From Wenzhouxiangella sp042310355 (GTDB taxonomy: Bacteria; Pseudomonadota; Gammaproteobacteria; Xanthomonadales; Wenzhouxiangellaceae), in the NCBI RefSeq assembly GCF_042310355.1, contig NZ_JBHJMR010000001.1, positions 1 to 64,000 of the forward strand: 64,000 bases of DNA, written 5' to 3'. Below the pieces are notes generated by a model that searched no databases, had not been told where the DNA came from, and saw only the letters and a program-made list of their open reading frames with translations. Position 1 is the stretch's first letter. Each line of letters opens with the position of its first letter. Below, piece after piece: positions 1 to 8,462 of the stretch. The position numbers were made by a program, and so were the translations under genes.

Positions 1-75
1 AGAGCCCGGTGAGTCGAGAGGCTCACGCCGGGTTCTGTGAGCGGCCGAGGGGGCAGTTCCCTCGGCCGACTCGAC
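1..75 (+). mobile_element. 3' end of a group II intron (domains V and VI)
   Basis: Positions 2-37 fold as a group II intron domain V. The outer strands 2-9 and 28-35 pair with one G-U, the AGC triad is present at 3-5, a GAGA (GNRA) tetraloop caps the hairpin, and a CG dinucleotide bulge sits on the 3' strand. Positions 41-75 form a second hairpin (GGCCGAGGG with CCCTCGGCC) ending in CTCGAC, as expected for domain VI and the 3' splice site, so the intron probably ends at about 75. The intron-encoded reverse transcriptase would lie upstream, outside the window. The intron directly precedes an IS3-type element. The exact class is not assignable from this fragment. Confidence 0.8.
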
Positions 76-109
76 CGCCTCCTCTAAAATGGTCTCTAAG
101 AGGGGGCGG
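75..109 (+). repeat. Hairpin between intron end and transposase orfA
   Basis: CCGCCTCCTCT at 75-85 pairs with AGAGGGGGCGG at 99-109 with one G-U pair, around a 13-nt loop. It lies between the intron 3' end and the orfA ribosome binding site (AGGAG at 112-116). It could be part of the left end of the insertion sequence, or a hairpin limiting read-in translation of the transposase. The inverted ends of the element were not resolved. Confidence 0.5.
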
Positions 110-122
110 ACAGGAGCTGACA

Positions 123-617
123 GTGAAGTATTCAGAAGAACGCAGACGGGCCGTGCTGGCCAAGCTTTGCCCACCGCACAACCGATCCGTGCGAGAGGTT
201 GCCGCCGAGGAAGGTGTTTCGGAAGCCACCCTGTACAACTGGCGCAAGCAGGCTCGCGACCGTGGTGAGCTGTACCCCGACGCCGGCTCTGACGCCCAGG
301 GCTGGAGCGCCCGGGACAAGTTCGCTGCCGTGATAGAAACCGCACCGATGAACGAGTCCGAGCGCTCGGAGTACTGCCGCAAGCGCGGGCTGTATCCGGA
401 GCAGCTGGCCGCCTGGCGCCGGGCCTGCGAACAGGCCAACGACTGGGCCGAGGAGCGCGGTGCCCAGCAGATCAAGGCCGACCGCGAGCAACGGCGCCGC
501 ACGCGCGAACTCGAGCGCGAGCTGGCGCGCAAGGACAAGGCCCTGGCCGAGACGGCTGCCTTGCTCACCTTGTCAAAAAAAGCCCGGGCGATCTGGGGGG
601 ACGGAGAGGACGAATGA
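123..617 (+). CDS. IS3-family transposase OrfA (helix-turn-helix subunit)
   Basis: About 164 aa from a GTG start at 123, with AGGAG 6-7 bases upstream. The longer frame starting at 9 would translate intron domain V, so that start is rejected. Residues about 20-47 form a helix-turn-helix (RSVREVAAEEGVSEATLYNW), and a second HTH-like segment lies near residues 65-95. A charged, coiled-coil-like C-terminus follows. OrfA of IS3 elements binds the terminal repeats. Its stop overlaps the orfB ATG (ATGA at 614-617), and an A7 run at 575-581 offers a -1 frameshift into orfB, the usual way IS3 elements make the fused transposase. Confidence 0.85.
   Translation: MKYSEERRRAVLAKLCPPHNRSVREVAAEEGVSEATLYNWRKQARDRGELYPDAGSDAQGWSARDKFAAVIETAPMNESERSEYCRKRGLYPEQLAAWRRACEQANDWAEERGAQQIKADREQRRRTRELERELARKDKALAETAALLTLSKKARAIWGDGEDE
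575..581 (+). promoter_or_regulatory. Programmed -1 frameshift slippery run (A7)
   Basis: Seven A residues followed by G lie near the 3' end of orfA. A -1 shift here moves into the orfB frame, which is open from the run through the orfB ATG at 614. This matches the OrfAB fusion mechanism known for IS3 elements. Confidence 0.65.
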
Positions 618-1669
618 TCAGCACCCCGGATCGCCACAAAGCTGTTGAGCTGATCAACGAGGCCCGAGACTCTGGCGCCCGTCTCAGGCCCGCATGCCGG
701 GCAATGGGCATCACGGCGCGCACCTATCAGCGCTGGACGACAGATGGCAGCGTCCACGCCGACCGGCGGCCGGAAGCGGTTCGTCCGCTGCCGTCTCATG
801 CTCTGAGTAATATGGAGCGACAGGCCATCGTGGCCGCTTGCAACGAGCCCGAGCACGCCTCGATGCCGCCGGGCCAGATCGTGCCGAAGCTGGCCGACGA
901 AGGCCGCTACCTGGGCTCGGAATCGACGTTCTACCGCGTCCTTTCGGCTGAAGATCAGCAACATCATCGCGGACGCGCCAAGCAGCCGCGCTCGTCCCGG
1001 CCACCGGCGACACACGGTGCCGATATGCCGAACGCCGTGTGGTGCTGGGACATCACCTGGTTGCCTGCCGATATCCGGGGCCGCTTCTTCTTCCTGTACC
1101 TGATCATGGACCTGTTCAGCCGCAAGATCGTGGGCTGGGAAGTGCACGAGAACGAGAGCGCCGTGCACTCCAGCGACCTGGTCCAGCGGACCGTCTGGAA
1201 GGAGGGCTGTACCGGAAAGACGCTGGTGCTTCACGGTGACAACGGCAGCCCGATCAAGGGTCAGACGGTGCAGGTCATGCTCGGCAAGCTCGGGATCACC
1301 GCCTCGTTCAGCCGTCCGAGGGTCAGCGACGACAACGCCTTCGTCGAATCGCTGTTTAGAACCTGTAAATACGTGCCGCACTTCCCGAAGACCGGCTTCG
1401 CCTCGCTCGAGGCCGCGCGCGAGTGGGTCCGTGACTTCGTCGACTGGTACAACCATCAGCACAAGCATCGCGGTATCAACTACGTCACGCCGCACCAGCG
1501 CCACACCGGGCAGGACATCGAGATCCTGGCCAAGAGGCACGCCGTCTACCAGGAGGCACGAGACCGGAACCCACAGCGCTGGAGCAGAGATACCCGGGAC
1601 TGGTCACCGGTCGGAACCGTGTGGCTGAACCCGGCGAAGGAAGAGCAGCCGAAACGTCGAGCTGCCTAA
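614..1669 (+). CDS. IS3-family transposase OrfB (DDE integrase subunit)
   Basis: 351 aa with an rve integrase core. The catalytic residues are visible as D146 (WDITW), D209 (HGDNGS) and E245 (NAFVESLF), giving the DD(35)E spacing of the IS3 family. An N-terminal HTH_21-type segment (about residues 45-100) precedes the catalytic domain. The frame is intact, so the element may still be active. GGAGAGG lies a few bases before the ATG, so separate translation of OrfB is also possible besides the frameshifted OrfAB. No target duplication or convincing terminal inverted repeat could be identified, so element borders are left open. Confidence 0.9.
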   Translation: MISTPDRHKAVELINEARDSGARLRPACRAMGITARTYQRWTTDGSVHADRRPEAVRPLPSHALSNMERQAIVAACNEPEHASMPPGQIVPKLADEGRYLGSESTFYRVLSAEDQQHHRGRAKQPRSSRPPATHGADMPNAVWCWDITWLPADIRGRFFFLYLIMDLFSRKIVGWEVHENESAVHSSDLVQRTVWKEGCTGKTLVLHGDNGSPIKGQTVQVMLGKLGITASFSRPRVSDDNAFVESLFRTCKYVPHFPKTGFASLEAAREWVRDFVDWYNHQHKHRGINYVTPHQRHTGQDIEILAKRHAVYQEARDRNPQRWSRDTRDWSPVGTVWLNPAKEEQPKRRAA

Positions 1670-1751
1670 GCATGGATAAGGCGACATCTATCTTGACAAC
1701 CACCGGCTAGACGGCGACGCAGCGGGGTAGAAAGTGAAGCCTCTTTGCGGG

Positions 1752-2516
1752 CTACAAGAAACTGATTATGAAGCTATCCAACGAACTATGGATGCTCTTA
1801 ACTGACCCTATGTTTACCTCAAAGAAGTATCTATCATTGTCAGGGGAGTGATAAAACGTTTTTAATTCAACCATTCTTTCTTTCACTCGCCGTTCTCCAT
1901 TATACTCTACGGCAACAAGATGGTTAGTTTCGTTCGTGATCGCAAAATTCGAATCGTAAGGTCCTTCGGTATCAGAGTTAAGGTTTATATTACAGTCGTA
2001 GCAGAAAACATAAACGCTAGGGTTTGAATTGAGATTGCCTTCAATTGCCTGCTGTGCAGTCTCTTCATTGGCCCAGTATTTCGTTGTTCCTGTAAGACCG
2101 TCAGGGTAAGTTTCGATTGTGCTGTTTGAACGATAGACGTCAAACTGCCACTCAAGTTGACCGTTGTCTTCAAGGATAGTCGCGTATTCGAAGGAGATCT
2201 CTGAAGCTGCTTCGTGCTCCTGACAGACAGCGCCGGTGGAGGTCGAGCCGCTTGAGGGCATGAGAAGAACCTCACTCCAATTTGGATCACCACCTACGGC
2301 GCGATAGCGGAGGCGAACTTCGTCGATTCCGGTGCTTTCGTAATCGCAGACTCGGGCCTGTACCAGGCGCATACCCTCGAAGCCTTCTTCCAACCCCCGA
2401 ATATTGGCGATGGTTTCAGCCTGGAAGCCATCGGTGAAGATTCGGTCCTGCGCGAGAAGAGGTGCTAGGCCGAACAAGGCGGTCAATAGACCTATTTGGA
2501 GCGGTTTTTGAAACAT
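1752..2516 (-). CDS. Secreted protein of unknown function with a DGF motif
   Basis: 254 aa from an ATG at 2516; the longer frame to 2660 is rejected because a clean signal peptide starts at MFQKPLQIGLLTALFGLAP and ends near LLAQ. Right after the cleavage site is DRIFTDGFQ, resembling a short motif (IFxDGFE) I associate with exported proteins in Xanthomonadales-like bacteria. The mature part has several Cys (VFCYDCN) and acidic residues and looks like a beta-rich extracytoplasmic domain. The gene is visibly poorer in GC than its neighbours, which suggests horizontal origin. It stands alone between the IS element and hsdR. The family is not recognised. Confidence 0.6.
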   Translation of the reverse strand: MFQKPLQIGLLTALFGLAPLLAQDRIFTDGFQAETIANIRGLEEGFEGMRLVQARVCDYESTGIDEVRLRYRAVGGDPNWSEVLLMPSSGSTSTGAVCQEHEAASEISFEYATILEDNGQLEWQFDVYRSNSTIETYPDGLTGTTKYWANEETAQQAIEGNLNSNPSVYVFCYDCNINLNSDTEGPYDSNFAITNETNHLVAVEYNGERRVKERMVELKTFYHSPDNDRYFFEVNIGSVKSIHSSLDSFIISFL

Positions 2517-2817
2517 CCTGTAATCAACCCCAATGCTCGAATGAAGTCTGTCTAGCCGCCTGAATTGGCGCGGCATGGCGAGCCAATGATGGTCCGTGCT
2601 CGGTCGGCTAACTCTCATCAAGCGATTCTGTAGCGTTTTGTCCCCAATGGTCGCAGGCACAACGGAGCGGAGCGGTCAGGCTGGTTGTGCTGCGTCTTGA
2701 AGTTCGGTGGCGGAATCCGGTCCCCTCACTGCCTGAATTCTTTCAAAACGCAAGCGCCATTGCAAGGTCAATGGGATCGGGCTTGTCTCGCGGATGATCC
2801 TGCACTTCTACTGCGGC
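2517..2817. other. Intergenic gap, no gene recognised
   Basis: About 300 bp between the secreted-protein gene and the end of hsdR. Only shadow frames occur here; no tRNA-like fold, tandem repeat or clear terminator was seen. It should hold the promoter of the minus-strand secreted-protein gene, but no convincing -35/-10 pair stood out. Confidence 0.4.
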
Positions 2818-5800
2818 TCAGCCCATCTCGGCACGAATGTTTTCGTGGACGACGTTGAGCTGACTGAACAACGCGTCAATGATGTCTTCCTCGCTAGCAA
2901 AAAGCTCGTCAGGGCCGCCGTCGTGGATTCGCGTGAAGGGCGGCTCGTAGAGCGCCTCCGGCGGCATGACACCGCGGGCGGTGAGTTGTTCGATGATCAT
3001 CTCAACGAAGCGGATCTGGTCTGGGCTGAGGCTGCGGTCATTCAGGAACTCGGCGAATGCTTCCTGGGCTGCTGTTCGGTCCATGCCGACCAGGCTTCTG
3101 ACAAACCAGGCCAGTGAAGGGGCGCCGTTTCGTTCTAGCAGATTATTGAGCAAGCGGGGTCCGTCTTCGTCGCCGATCTCAGTGAGCGTGCGTTCCAGGC
3201 CCTCGAGGTCGGTTTCGGTCAGCGGTTGGTTGGTCCGTAGCCGGTGGATGACCAAGTGGTCCTGGTGGTTCTTCAGGTATTCGCGGACCTTCTTCTCGTA
3301 CTGCGCTCCGGTCATCTTGGGCATGGGGACAACATCCTCGTCCCGGATGTCGCGGACCTCGTCCTGGAAGTTAGTGTAGATCACCGTGCGTTCCTTGCGC
3401 TCGAGTAGCGGCACCAGGCCGCGCAGACGTAAGCGGAGATCTTCGAGCAGCTCCAGGTTCGTGCCTTCCCACCACTGGGCTTCCTGCACGGCCGCGAGCA
3501 GCCCGAGCTGCTCCTTGACGGCAGGCACGTTGGTCTTCTCTTCCAGCAGGCCGGCCAGCTCGACGACGCGCTTTCTGTGGCGCTCGAATGTGCCGGTGTC
3601 TGCCTCGACCAGCGCCAGTTGCAGGCGCAGGGCAGTCAGATCGAACAGGCGCGATTCGATATCGTCGTTAGGTTGCTCGCTGGGCAGTCCGGCCACCTCG
3701 TCGTGCAGTACTTGCCGGGCGGTGTCGCTGATCCGCTGCCAGGCGCCCAGGTCGTTGAATCGCTCGACCGCCTCCAGGTGCATCCGCACGATGAAATTGT
3801 CGTGATTCATGGCCTGTACCTGGCCGTGCAGGGTGTCGACCAGGCGATTGTGTAGGTGCTGGTCGGGATCAAGATCAGGTGAGGTCTGCAGGTGGGTGAG
3901 GAGGTCGACTCGGGCACGGAACAGGCGCTCGCCCAAGGGCGCGCTGGGGTGGGCCTCGATGCCTTTCGGGTTCTCGCGGAAGAAATCGAAGTTGAAGCAG
4001 AAATCGAAGACGCGGAAGTCTTGTTTATTCTCGCCGGGGCCGAACAGGTCCGGTCGCAGACGGGTGCCCCGGCCGATCATCTGCCAGAACTTGATCTTGG
4101 AATACACCGGCTTGAAGAACACTAGGTTGGCGACCTCGGGCACATCGATGCCGGTGTCGAGCATGTCGACCGAAATGGCAATGTGCGGCGGCTTGTCCGG
4201 GTCGGAGAAGTCGTCGATCAGGGTCTGGGCGTATTTGACGCGGTTGTCGATCACGCGTGCGAACGAGCCCTGGAGATGCGGGTAGTGGTGGTCGAAGCGC
4301 TTCTCGATGAACGCGGCATGGTCGTGATTGCGCGCGAAGATGATGGTCTTGGCCAGGCGGTCGCCGCCCTCGACGTGGTGGCCGTGTTCCATCAGGTGCT
4401 GGAGCACCTTGTCGACGGTGTCCTGGTTGAACAGCCACTGATTGACGGCGCCGGCGTTGATCTGGCGGGGCAGGCCGGCCTCGTCGACATCGTCACCCCA
4501 ATCCAGGCTTTCCCATTCGGCCTTTTCCTCCTCGCTGAGCTCGTCGTAGTGAATGCCCTCGCGCGGAAACTTGAGATCAACCTGCTGCACCCTGGGCGGT
4601 ACCAGAAAGCCGTCGCGCACGGCCTGGTCGAGCTCGTAGGCGTCGGTGGGCACGCCGGGCTCGAGGTCGAACAGCTCGTAGGTGTTTCGATCCACTTCCT
4701 CACGCGGAGTGGCGGTCAGGCCAACCAGCAGGGAGTCAAAGTAGCGGAAAATGGCGCCGAACTTCTGGTAGACCGAGCGGTGGGCCTCGTCGATGATGAC
4801 CAGATCGAAATGGCCGACGCCGAAGTGGGCCTCGCCGCCGTCGCTCGCGTCGATCAGGTTCATCATGGTCGGGTAGGTACATGCGTACACCCGGCCCTGT
4901 TGGTCTTTCTCGGTGACCAGGTTGACCGGGCTGGACTCGGGCAGGTGGGCCTTGAACGCGCCGACGGCCTGGTTGACCAGCGAGACGCGGTCGGCCAGAA
5001 ACAGTGCGCGCTTGACCCAGCCGGCGCGCTGCAGGGCATCGACCAGGGCGATGGCGGTGCGCGTCTTGCCGGTTCCGGTGGCCATGACCAGCAGGGCCTT
5101 GCGGCGCGCGCTGGCGAACTGCTCGAAAATCTGGGCGATGGCGCGTTTCTGGTAGTAGCGCCCGGCAATTTCGTCGTTGACTTCGGCCACGGCCAGGCTC
5201 TGACGCTGCTGTCGGCGCAGGATCAAGCGTTCGAGCTCGGCTTTCTTGTAGAAGCCGGCAATCTCGCGCTGCGGGTAGGCCTGATCGTCCCACAGCCAGG
5301 TCTGGTAGCCGTTGGTGTAAAAGATGATCGGGCGTTGCCCGTGCATGGCCTCCAGACAGTCGGCATAGAGCTTGGCCTGCTGGCGGCCGGTGGTCGGGTC
5401 GACGGTGGAACGCTTGGCCTCGACCACGGCCAGCGGCTTGCCGTCGTCGCCCCACAGTACGTAGTCGACGTAGCCCGTGCCCTTTTCGTTGGGCATGCCG
5501 GTGACTTTGTACTCCCGATCGTGCGGGCCGTCCAGCGTCCAGCCGGCCAGACGCAGGCTGGTGTCGATGTGCAGCCGCCGGGTGTCGGCTTCCGACAGGT
5601 CGATGTCCAGCGGCCGGGATTCGCTCTCGGCACGGATCTCGGCGATCTGCGCGCGCAGCTCCTGCAGCTCCGCATCGAGCGCGTCGCGCTCGCGTTGGCG
5701 GCGCAATGCGGTCTCGTTCTGTTCGGCGAGTTGCTGTTCCAGGGCTTCCAACTCGGCGCGCGGCACCGCTTCCTCGGGCTTGATCGGGCGGGGCACGCGC

Positions 5801-6210
5801 TCGTCGCTGAAGGCCGCCCCGGCGCGCGAGACGTCCGGCGTGTAGGTGCGCACCAACCAGTAGCACAGGTTGTGCAGTTCCTTGACTACCTGCAGCGCCT
5901 CGGATTGATGGATCTTGCGCTGCTGGTGCACGGCCAAATTGCCGACCTTTAGCACCAGCCGCGCCTTCTGAAACAGCGGCGGCGGCAGTAAATTCTGGAA
6001 GCTGGGCTCGTGAATCAGTGCGCCGAGCTTCTGATCGTAGGGCATGCGCAGCGCCGGATCGTGGCGATACAGCCAGTGGACCAATGCCTCCAGGCCGAAG
6101 CGGGCGTGGAAGCAAGCCGCGCGTGGGTCGCCGAACACATGACCTTCCGCCCGCCGGGCCGCCTCGCCAATGGCGCTGAAGCGGTCGGGGAGGAAGGCGA
6201 AATTACTCAT
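2818..6210 (-). CDS. hsdR: Type I restriction enzyme subunit R
   Basis: 1130 aa, usual length for HsdR. It is the motor and nuclease subunit that translocates DNA and cleaves unmodified sites together with HsdM and HsdS. Order of domains: DUF4145-like N-terminus (about 1-130), coiled coil (about 150-200), PD-(D/E)xK nuclease with the YVDYVLW and VVEAKR segments near residues 245-266, SF2 helicase with Walker A ATGTGKT near 380, DEAH near 473 and GLTATP shortly after, a second RecA domain with GRGTRLRPD, and the EcoEI-type C-terminus. It is separated from hsdM-hsdS by three other genes and has its own palindrome-rich upstream region (6278-6417), so it is probably transcribed separately. Confidence 0.95.
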   Translation of the reverse strand: MSNFAFLPDRFSAIGEAARRAEGHVFGDPRAACFHARFGLEALVHWLYRHDPALRMPYDQKLGALIHEPSFQNLLPPPLFQKARLVLKVGNLAVHQQRKIHQSEALQVVKELHNLCYWLVRTYTPDVSRAGAAFSDERVPRPIKPEEAVPRAELEALEQQLAEQNETALRRQRERDALDAELQELRAQIAEIRAESESRPLDIDLSEADTRRLHIDTSLRLAGWTLDGPHDREYKVTGMPNEKGTGYVDYVLWGDDGKPLAVVEAKRSTVDPTTGRQQAKLYADCLEAMHGQRPIIFYTNGYQTWLWDDQAYPQREIAGFYKKAELERLILRRQQRQSLAVAEVNDEIAGRYYQKRAIAQIFEQFASARRKALLVMATGTGKTRTAIALVDALQRAGWVKRALFLADRVSLVNQAVGAFKAHLPESSPVNLVTEKDQQGRVYACTYPTMMNLIDASDGGEAHFGVGHFDLVIIDEAHRSVYQKFGAIFRYFDSLLVGLTATPREEVDRNTYELFDLEPGVPTDAYELDQAVRDGFLVPPRVQQVDLKFPREGIHYDELSEEEKAEWESLDWGDDVDEAGLPRQINAGAVNQWLFNQDTVDKVLQHLMEHGHHVEGGDRLAKTIIFARNHDHAAFIEKRFDHHYPHLQGSFARVIDNRVKYAQTLIDDFSDPDKPPHIAISVDMLDTGIDVPEVANLVFFKPVYSKIKFWQMIGRGTRLRPDLFGPGENKQDFRVFDFCFNFDFFRENPKGIEAHPSAPLGERLFRARVDLLTHLQTSPDLDPDQHLHNRLVDTLHGQVQAMNHDNFIVRMHLEAVERFNDLGAWQRISDTARQVLHDEVAGLPSEQPNDDIESRLFDLTALRLQLALVEADTGTFERHRKRVVELAGLLEEKTNVPAVKEQLGLLAAVQEAQWWEGTNLELLEDLRLRLRGLVPLLERKERTVIYTNFQDEVRDIRDEDVVPMPKMTGAQYEKKVREYLKNHQDHLVIHRLRTNQPLTETDLEGLERTLTEIGDEDGPRLLNNLLERNGAPSLAWFVRSLVGMDRTAAQEAFAEFLNDRSLSPDQIRFVEMIIEQLTARGVMPPEALYEPPFTRIHDGGPDELFASEEDIIDALFSQLNVVHENIRAEMG

Positions 6211-6277
6211 AGCTTCGGCAGCTTACCGGGCGTGTGCCGCGAAATAAAGGCTCGTCCGGAGCCATGGAGGAACCGGT

Positions 6278-6417
6278 TTGTTGATCAAATTTGGTCGGAT
6301 TTGATCAACAACGGATCTTGTTGCGCAAGAGTGAGCAACAAGCTCGGGCTCTACGAAATAGGTAGATGTCATCGACATTTCCCCCGAACCTGTCGAAATA
6401 AGCCGATTCTATCGACA
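6278..6417. promoter_or_regulatory. Cluster of palindromes upstream of hsdR
   Basis: A perfect 13-bp inverted repeat (TTGTTGATCAAAT at 6278-6290, ATTTGATCAACAA at 6299-6311, 8-bp spacer) is followed by an 8-bp one (CTTGTTGC 6317-6324, GCAACAAG 6335-6342) and by TGTC/GACA dyads (TGTCATCGACA at 6367-6377; TGTCGA 6391-6396 with TCGACA 6412-6417). They fill the 249-bp gap between the end of the nucleotidyltransferase gene and the start of hsdR and look like operators for regulated hsdR expression. The binding protein is unknown. Confidence 0.5.
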
Positions 6418-6459
6418 CATCGAGCCCGCCGAAACTTGGACTTTTGGCATCGAGCAGCC

Positions 6460-7368
6460 TCATTCGGCCAGACGTCGGGCCGGTTCGATTAGCTCGCCCA
6501 TCACGCGTCGTCCCAGTGACTCAAAGGTCTTGAGGCTAGGCCGATGGCGGGCCAGCAACCCGGTGATGCAGGTATGGTGGGCCTCTTCGAGATCCTCCGA
6601 ATGCTCGGGCTGGAGCAATTGTTCCAGGCCGCTTCCTATGGTTGCAAGCCAGGGACCGCAGTCATCGGGGAATGTGGTACTCAGCGCAGTGGCCCAGGCT
6701 TCTGGCCATGACCCAATCGCGTCTTCATCCTCTCTTTCTGCCAGAAATGCCAGCGCGAGCACCCTGCCCAGATCCTTGCTCGATCGCCGAATGCGCCGCC
6801 CGGCAATCAGGCCGGACATGGTTTCGGTGCCGAGATGCGGGTGGTGGAGCAGGTTGGCCAGGGCCATCATTTCCGGCCTGGCGATCTTCAGGCCCGAATC
6901 AGTCGGAAGCGGATCGAGTTCTGCCAATGCCAGAAAGCGGAAGCTGCACAAGGCGAAGTGCCCGAAGTCAGTCTCCAGCCGCTGAAATCGCCGCCCAGCT
7001 TGCTGGCCTTCTTCAGGGGATGAAAGTAGTTCCAGAAACCACTGATCCTCCTCGGGCGGCACAAGGCGAACGACCGGCAATTGCTCGGTTGGGTCGCTGG
7101 CGTCTCCCGGTTGCGACCACTCTGTGCCTTCCCTCATTCGCCAGCCATTCTTCAGCAGCGCTTCGGCAGTCTTCCGTCCCGAGGCCTGCGCGCGCAAATG
7201 GGGCGAAAGCAGGCAATCGATGTCCTTGGTTCTGACCGGTTCCTCGTCATCCGGAGACACGAAGCGAGCTGCGGCCGCGAGGCTGCCGATGATGATGGCA
7301 TCGTCGCGGATGTCTTCTGGCAGAGCGGCGGCCAGTTGTCGGAGCGTCCCGTGGGGTGAGGTCAGCAT
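6460..7368 (-). CDS. AbiEii-like nucleotidyltransferase (putative type IV toxin)
   Basis: 302 aa. The N-terminal third has a polymerase-beta-like nucleotidyltransferase signature: IIGSLAAAARF followed by TKDIDCLL, the GS...DxD arrangement of the AbiEii/MNT superfamily. The rest is helical and not recognised. It starts 4 bp after the stop of the upstream gene, which has an AbiEi-like architecture, so the two are probably translationally coupled as an antitoxin-toxin pair. AbiE systems abort phage infection; toxins of this fold transfer nucleotides, for example onto tRNA. The assignment to AbiEii rather than another NTase family is moderate, and no phage activity can be read from the sequence. 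Confidence 0.6.
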   Translation of the reverse strand: MLTSPHGTLRQLAAALPEDIRDDAIIIGSLAAAARFVSPDDEEPVRTKDIDCLLSPHLRAQASGRKTAEALLKNGWRMREGTEWSQPGDASDPTEQLPVVRLVPPEEDQWFLELLSSPEEGQQAGRRFQRLETDFGHFALCSFRFLALAELDPLPTDSGLKIARPEMMALANLLHHPHLGTETMSGLIAGRRIRRSSKDLGRVLALAFLAEREDEDAIGSWPEAWATALSTTFPDDCGPWLATIGSGLEQLLQPEHSEDLEEAHHTCITGLLARHRPSLKTFESLGRRVMGELIEPARRLAE

Positions 7369-7372
7369 GGAT

Positions 7373-8383
7373 TCACGCTCTCGCCGTGTGGCGGGTTCTG
7401 CCCTGCTCGAAGGCCTTGATCAGCTCTTCGGTTTGGGCTTCCAGTCGGGCATCGTGCAGGGCCAGCAGGCAAGTGACCGGATCGGCCCAGCGCGTGTCGG
7501 ATTGCGGGTCGTGCTGGAAAAGGGGTTCGGCGCGGTGGACCGGCCAGATCACCAGAGCCGGGTTGGCAGTGCTGAACGGTGCGGGTTCCAGCGCCGGATC
7601 GATCTGCCGGGCCAGTTCCTTTGACCGATCCAGCAGTTTGCCGCTCACGCAGATATCCAGGCGCGAATACCCTACGAGGTCGAATTCGGGATCATAGTGA
7701 TGTGCGGCATGAATACCGCCGATCGCGGTCTCGGGCAGAGCGAGCTTGAGAAAGCGCTTCAGCAGGCTTTCCGGCGTCCGAGCCAGTTCCGTCGCCACGG
7801 TGAACTTTCGGCAGAACTGGCCGCGCTCATAGGCGCTGACGAAGCGGCTCCATTCCTGGCGCGGGAAATGCTTCAGCTCGACCCGGCGATCCGAATGGCG
7901 CCGGATGCTCGGGCCCAGCTTGCTGAGCCCATTGGCCACTGTGGGGTAGCTGAAGTCGGTTGCCGCAGTGATCGATTCGGTGGTCATCGGGCCCGTACCG
8001 AGCAAGTAGGCATTTACTAGATGCTCGAAGACCAGGTCTTGGGCAGCGGGGCGGGGCGGCCGAGCGGTGGATTTCTTTGTGAAGTGCCCCAGCAGCGCAT
8101 GGTCCACGCTGTCCGCTTCTTCCGCAGTAAGCCCCGCTTCTCGCAGGGCGGCGGGCAGTAAATCGTGTTCTGGAAGCTCGAGAATCCGCAGGCGTTCGTA
8201 CACTGCCGGCTGAAGTATCTTTCCGGCACTGTTCACCTCGTCCTCCAGGCGCTGGGCGCTGAGCCGATTGCCCAACAGCAGTAGCAGGCCGCGGTGCTCT
8301 GGATGGTCGGCCAGCCACCCGGCCAGTTCCATCAGCGCCGCACGCAAATCCCGCACGGCGTGGGGCCTGAGGACGGGCAGCAC
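7373..8383 (-). CDS. AbiEi-like winged-helix antitoxin/regulator
   Basis: 336 aa from GTG at 8383. A helix-turn-helix lies near residues 155-180 (SITAATDFSYPTVANGLSKL), followed by a segment rich in beta-strand (FDLVGYSRLDICVSG) typical of AbiEi-type antitoxin C-terminal domains. It precedes the nucleotidyltransferase by 4 bp. Upstream lie three 19-bp direct repeats and a TATACT box (8463-8522), fitting autoregulation. The start is uncertain: the only strong Shine-Dalgarno (GGGAGGAG, reading down from 8443) lies 6 nt before an in-frame ATT at 8428, which would add 15 residues. The GTG at 8383 has no good ribosome binding site. Confidence 0.55.
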   Translation of the reverse strand: MLPVLRPHAVRDLRAALMELAGWLADHPEHRGLLLLLGNRLSAQRLEDEVNSAGKILQPAVYERLRILELPEHDLLPAALREAGLTAEEADSVDHALLGHFTKKSTARPPRPAAQDLVFEHLVNAYLLGTGPMTTESITAATDFSYPTVANGLSKLGPSIRRHSDRRVELKHFPRQEWSRFVSAYERGQFCRKFTVATELARTPESLLKRFLKLALPETAIGGIHAAHHYDPEFDLVGYSRLDICVSGKLLDRSKELARQIDPALEPAPFSTANPALVIWPVHRAEPLFQHDPQSDTRWADPVTCLLALHDARLEAQTEELIKAFEQGRTRHTARA

Positions 8384-8462
8384 GGCAACATCGTGCGAGG
8401 TGATCAGATTGGAGTGGCTGCTGCGAATGGCTATCTCCTCCCGCGTTGGATGGCGCCGATTC

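Noticed and set aside
9..122. N-terminal extension of transposase OrfA starting at 9
   Set aside because: These codons lie in group II intron domain V/VI and the intron-IS junction; GTG at 123 has a proper ribosome binding site.
4183..5952. 589-aa plus-strand open frame
   Set aside because: Antisense to hsdR, valine- and glycine-rich without motifs.
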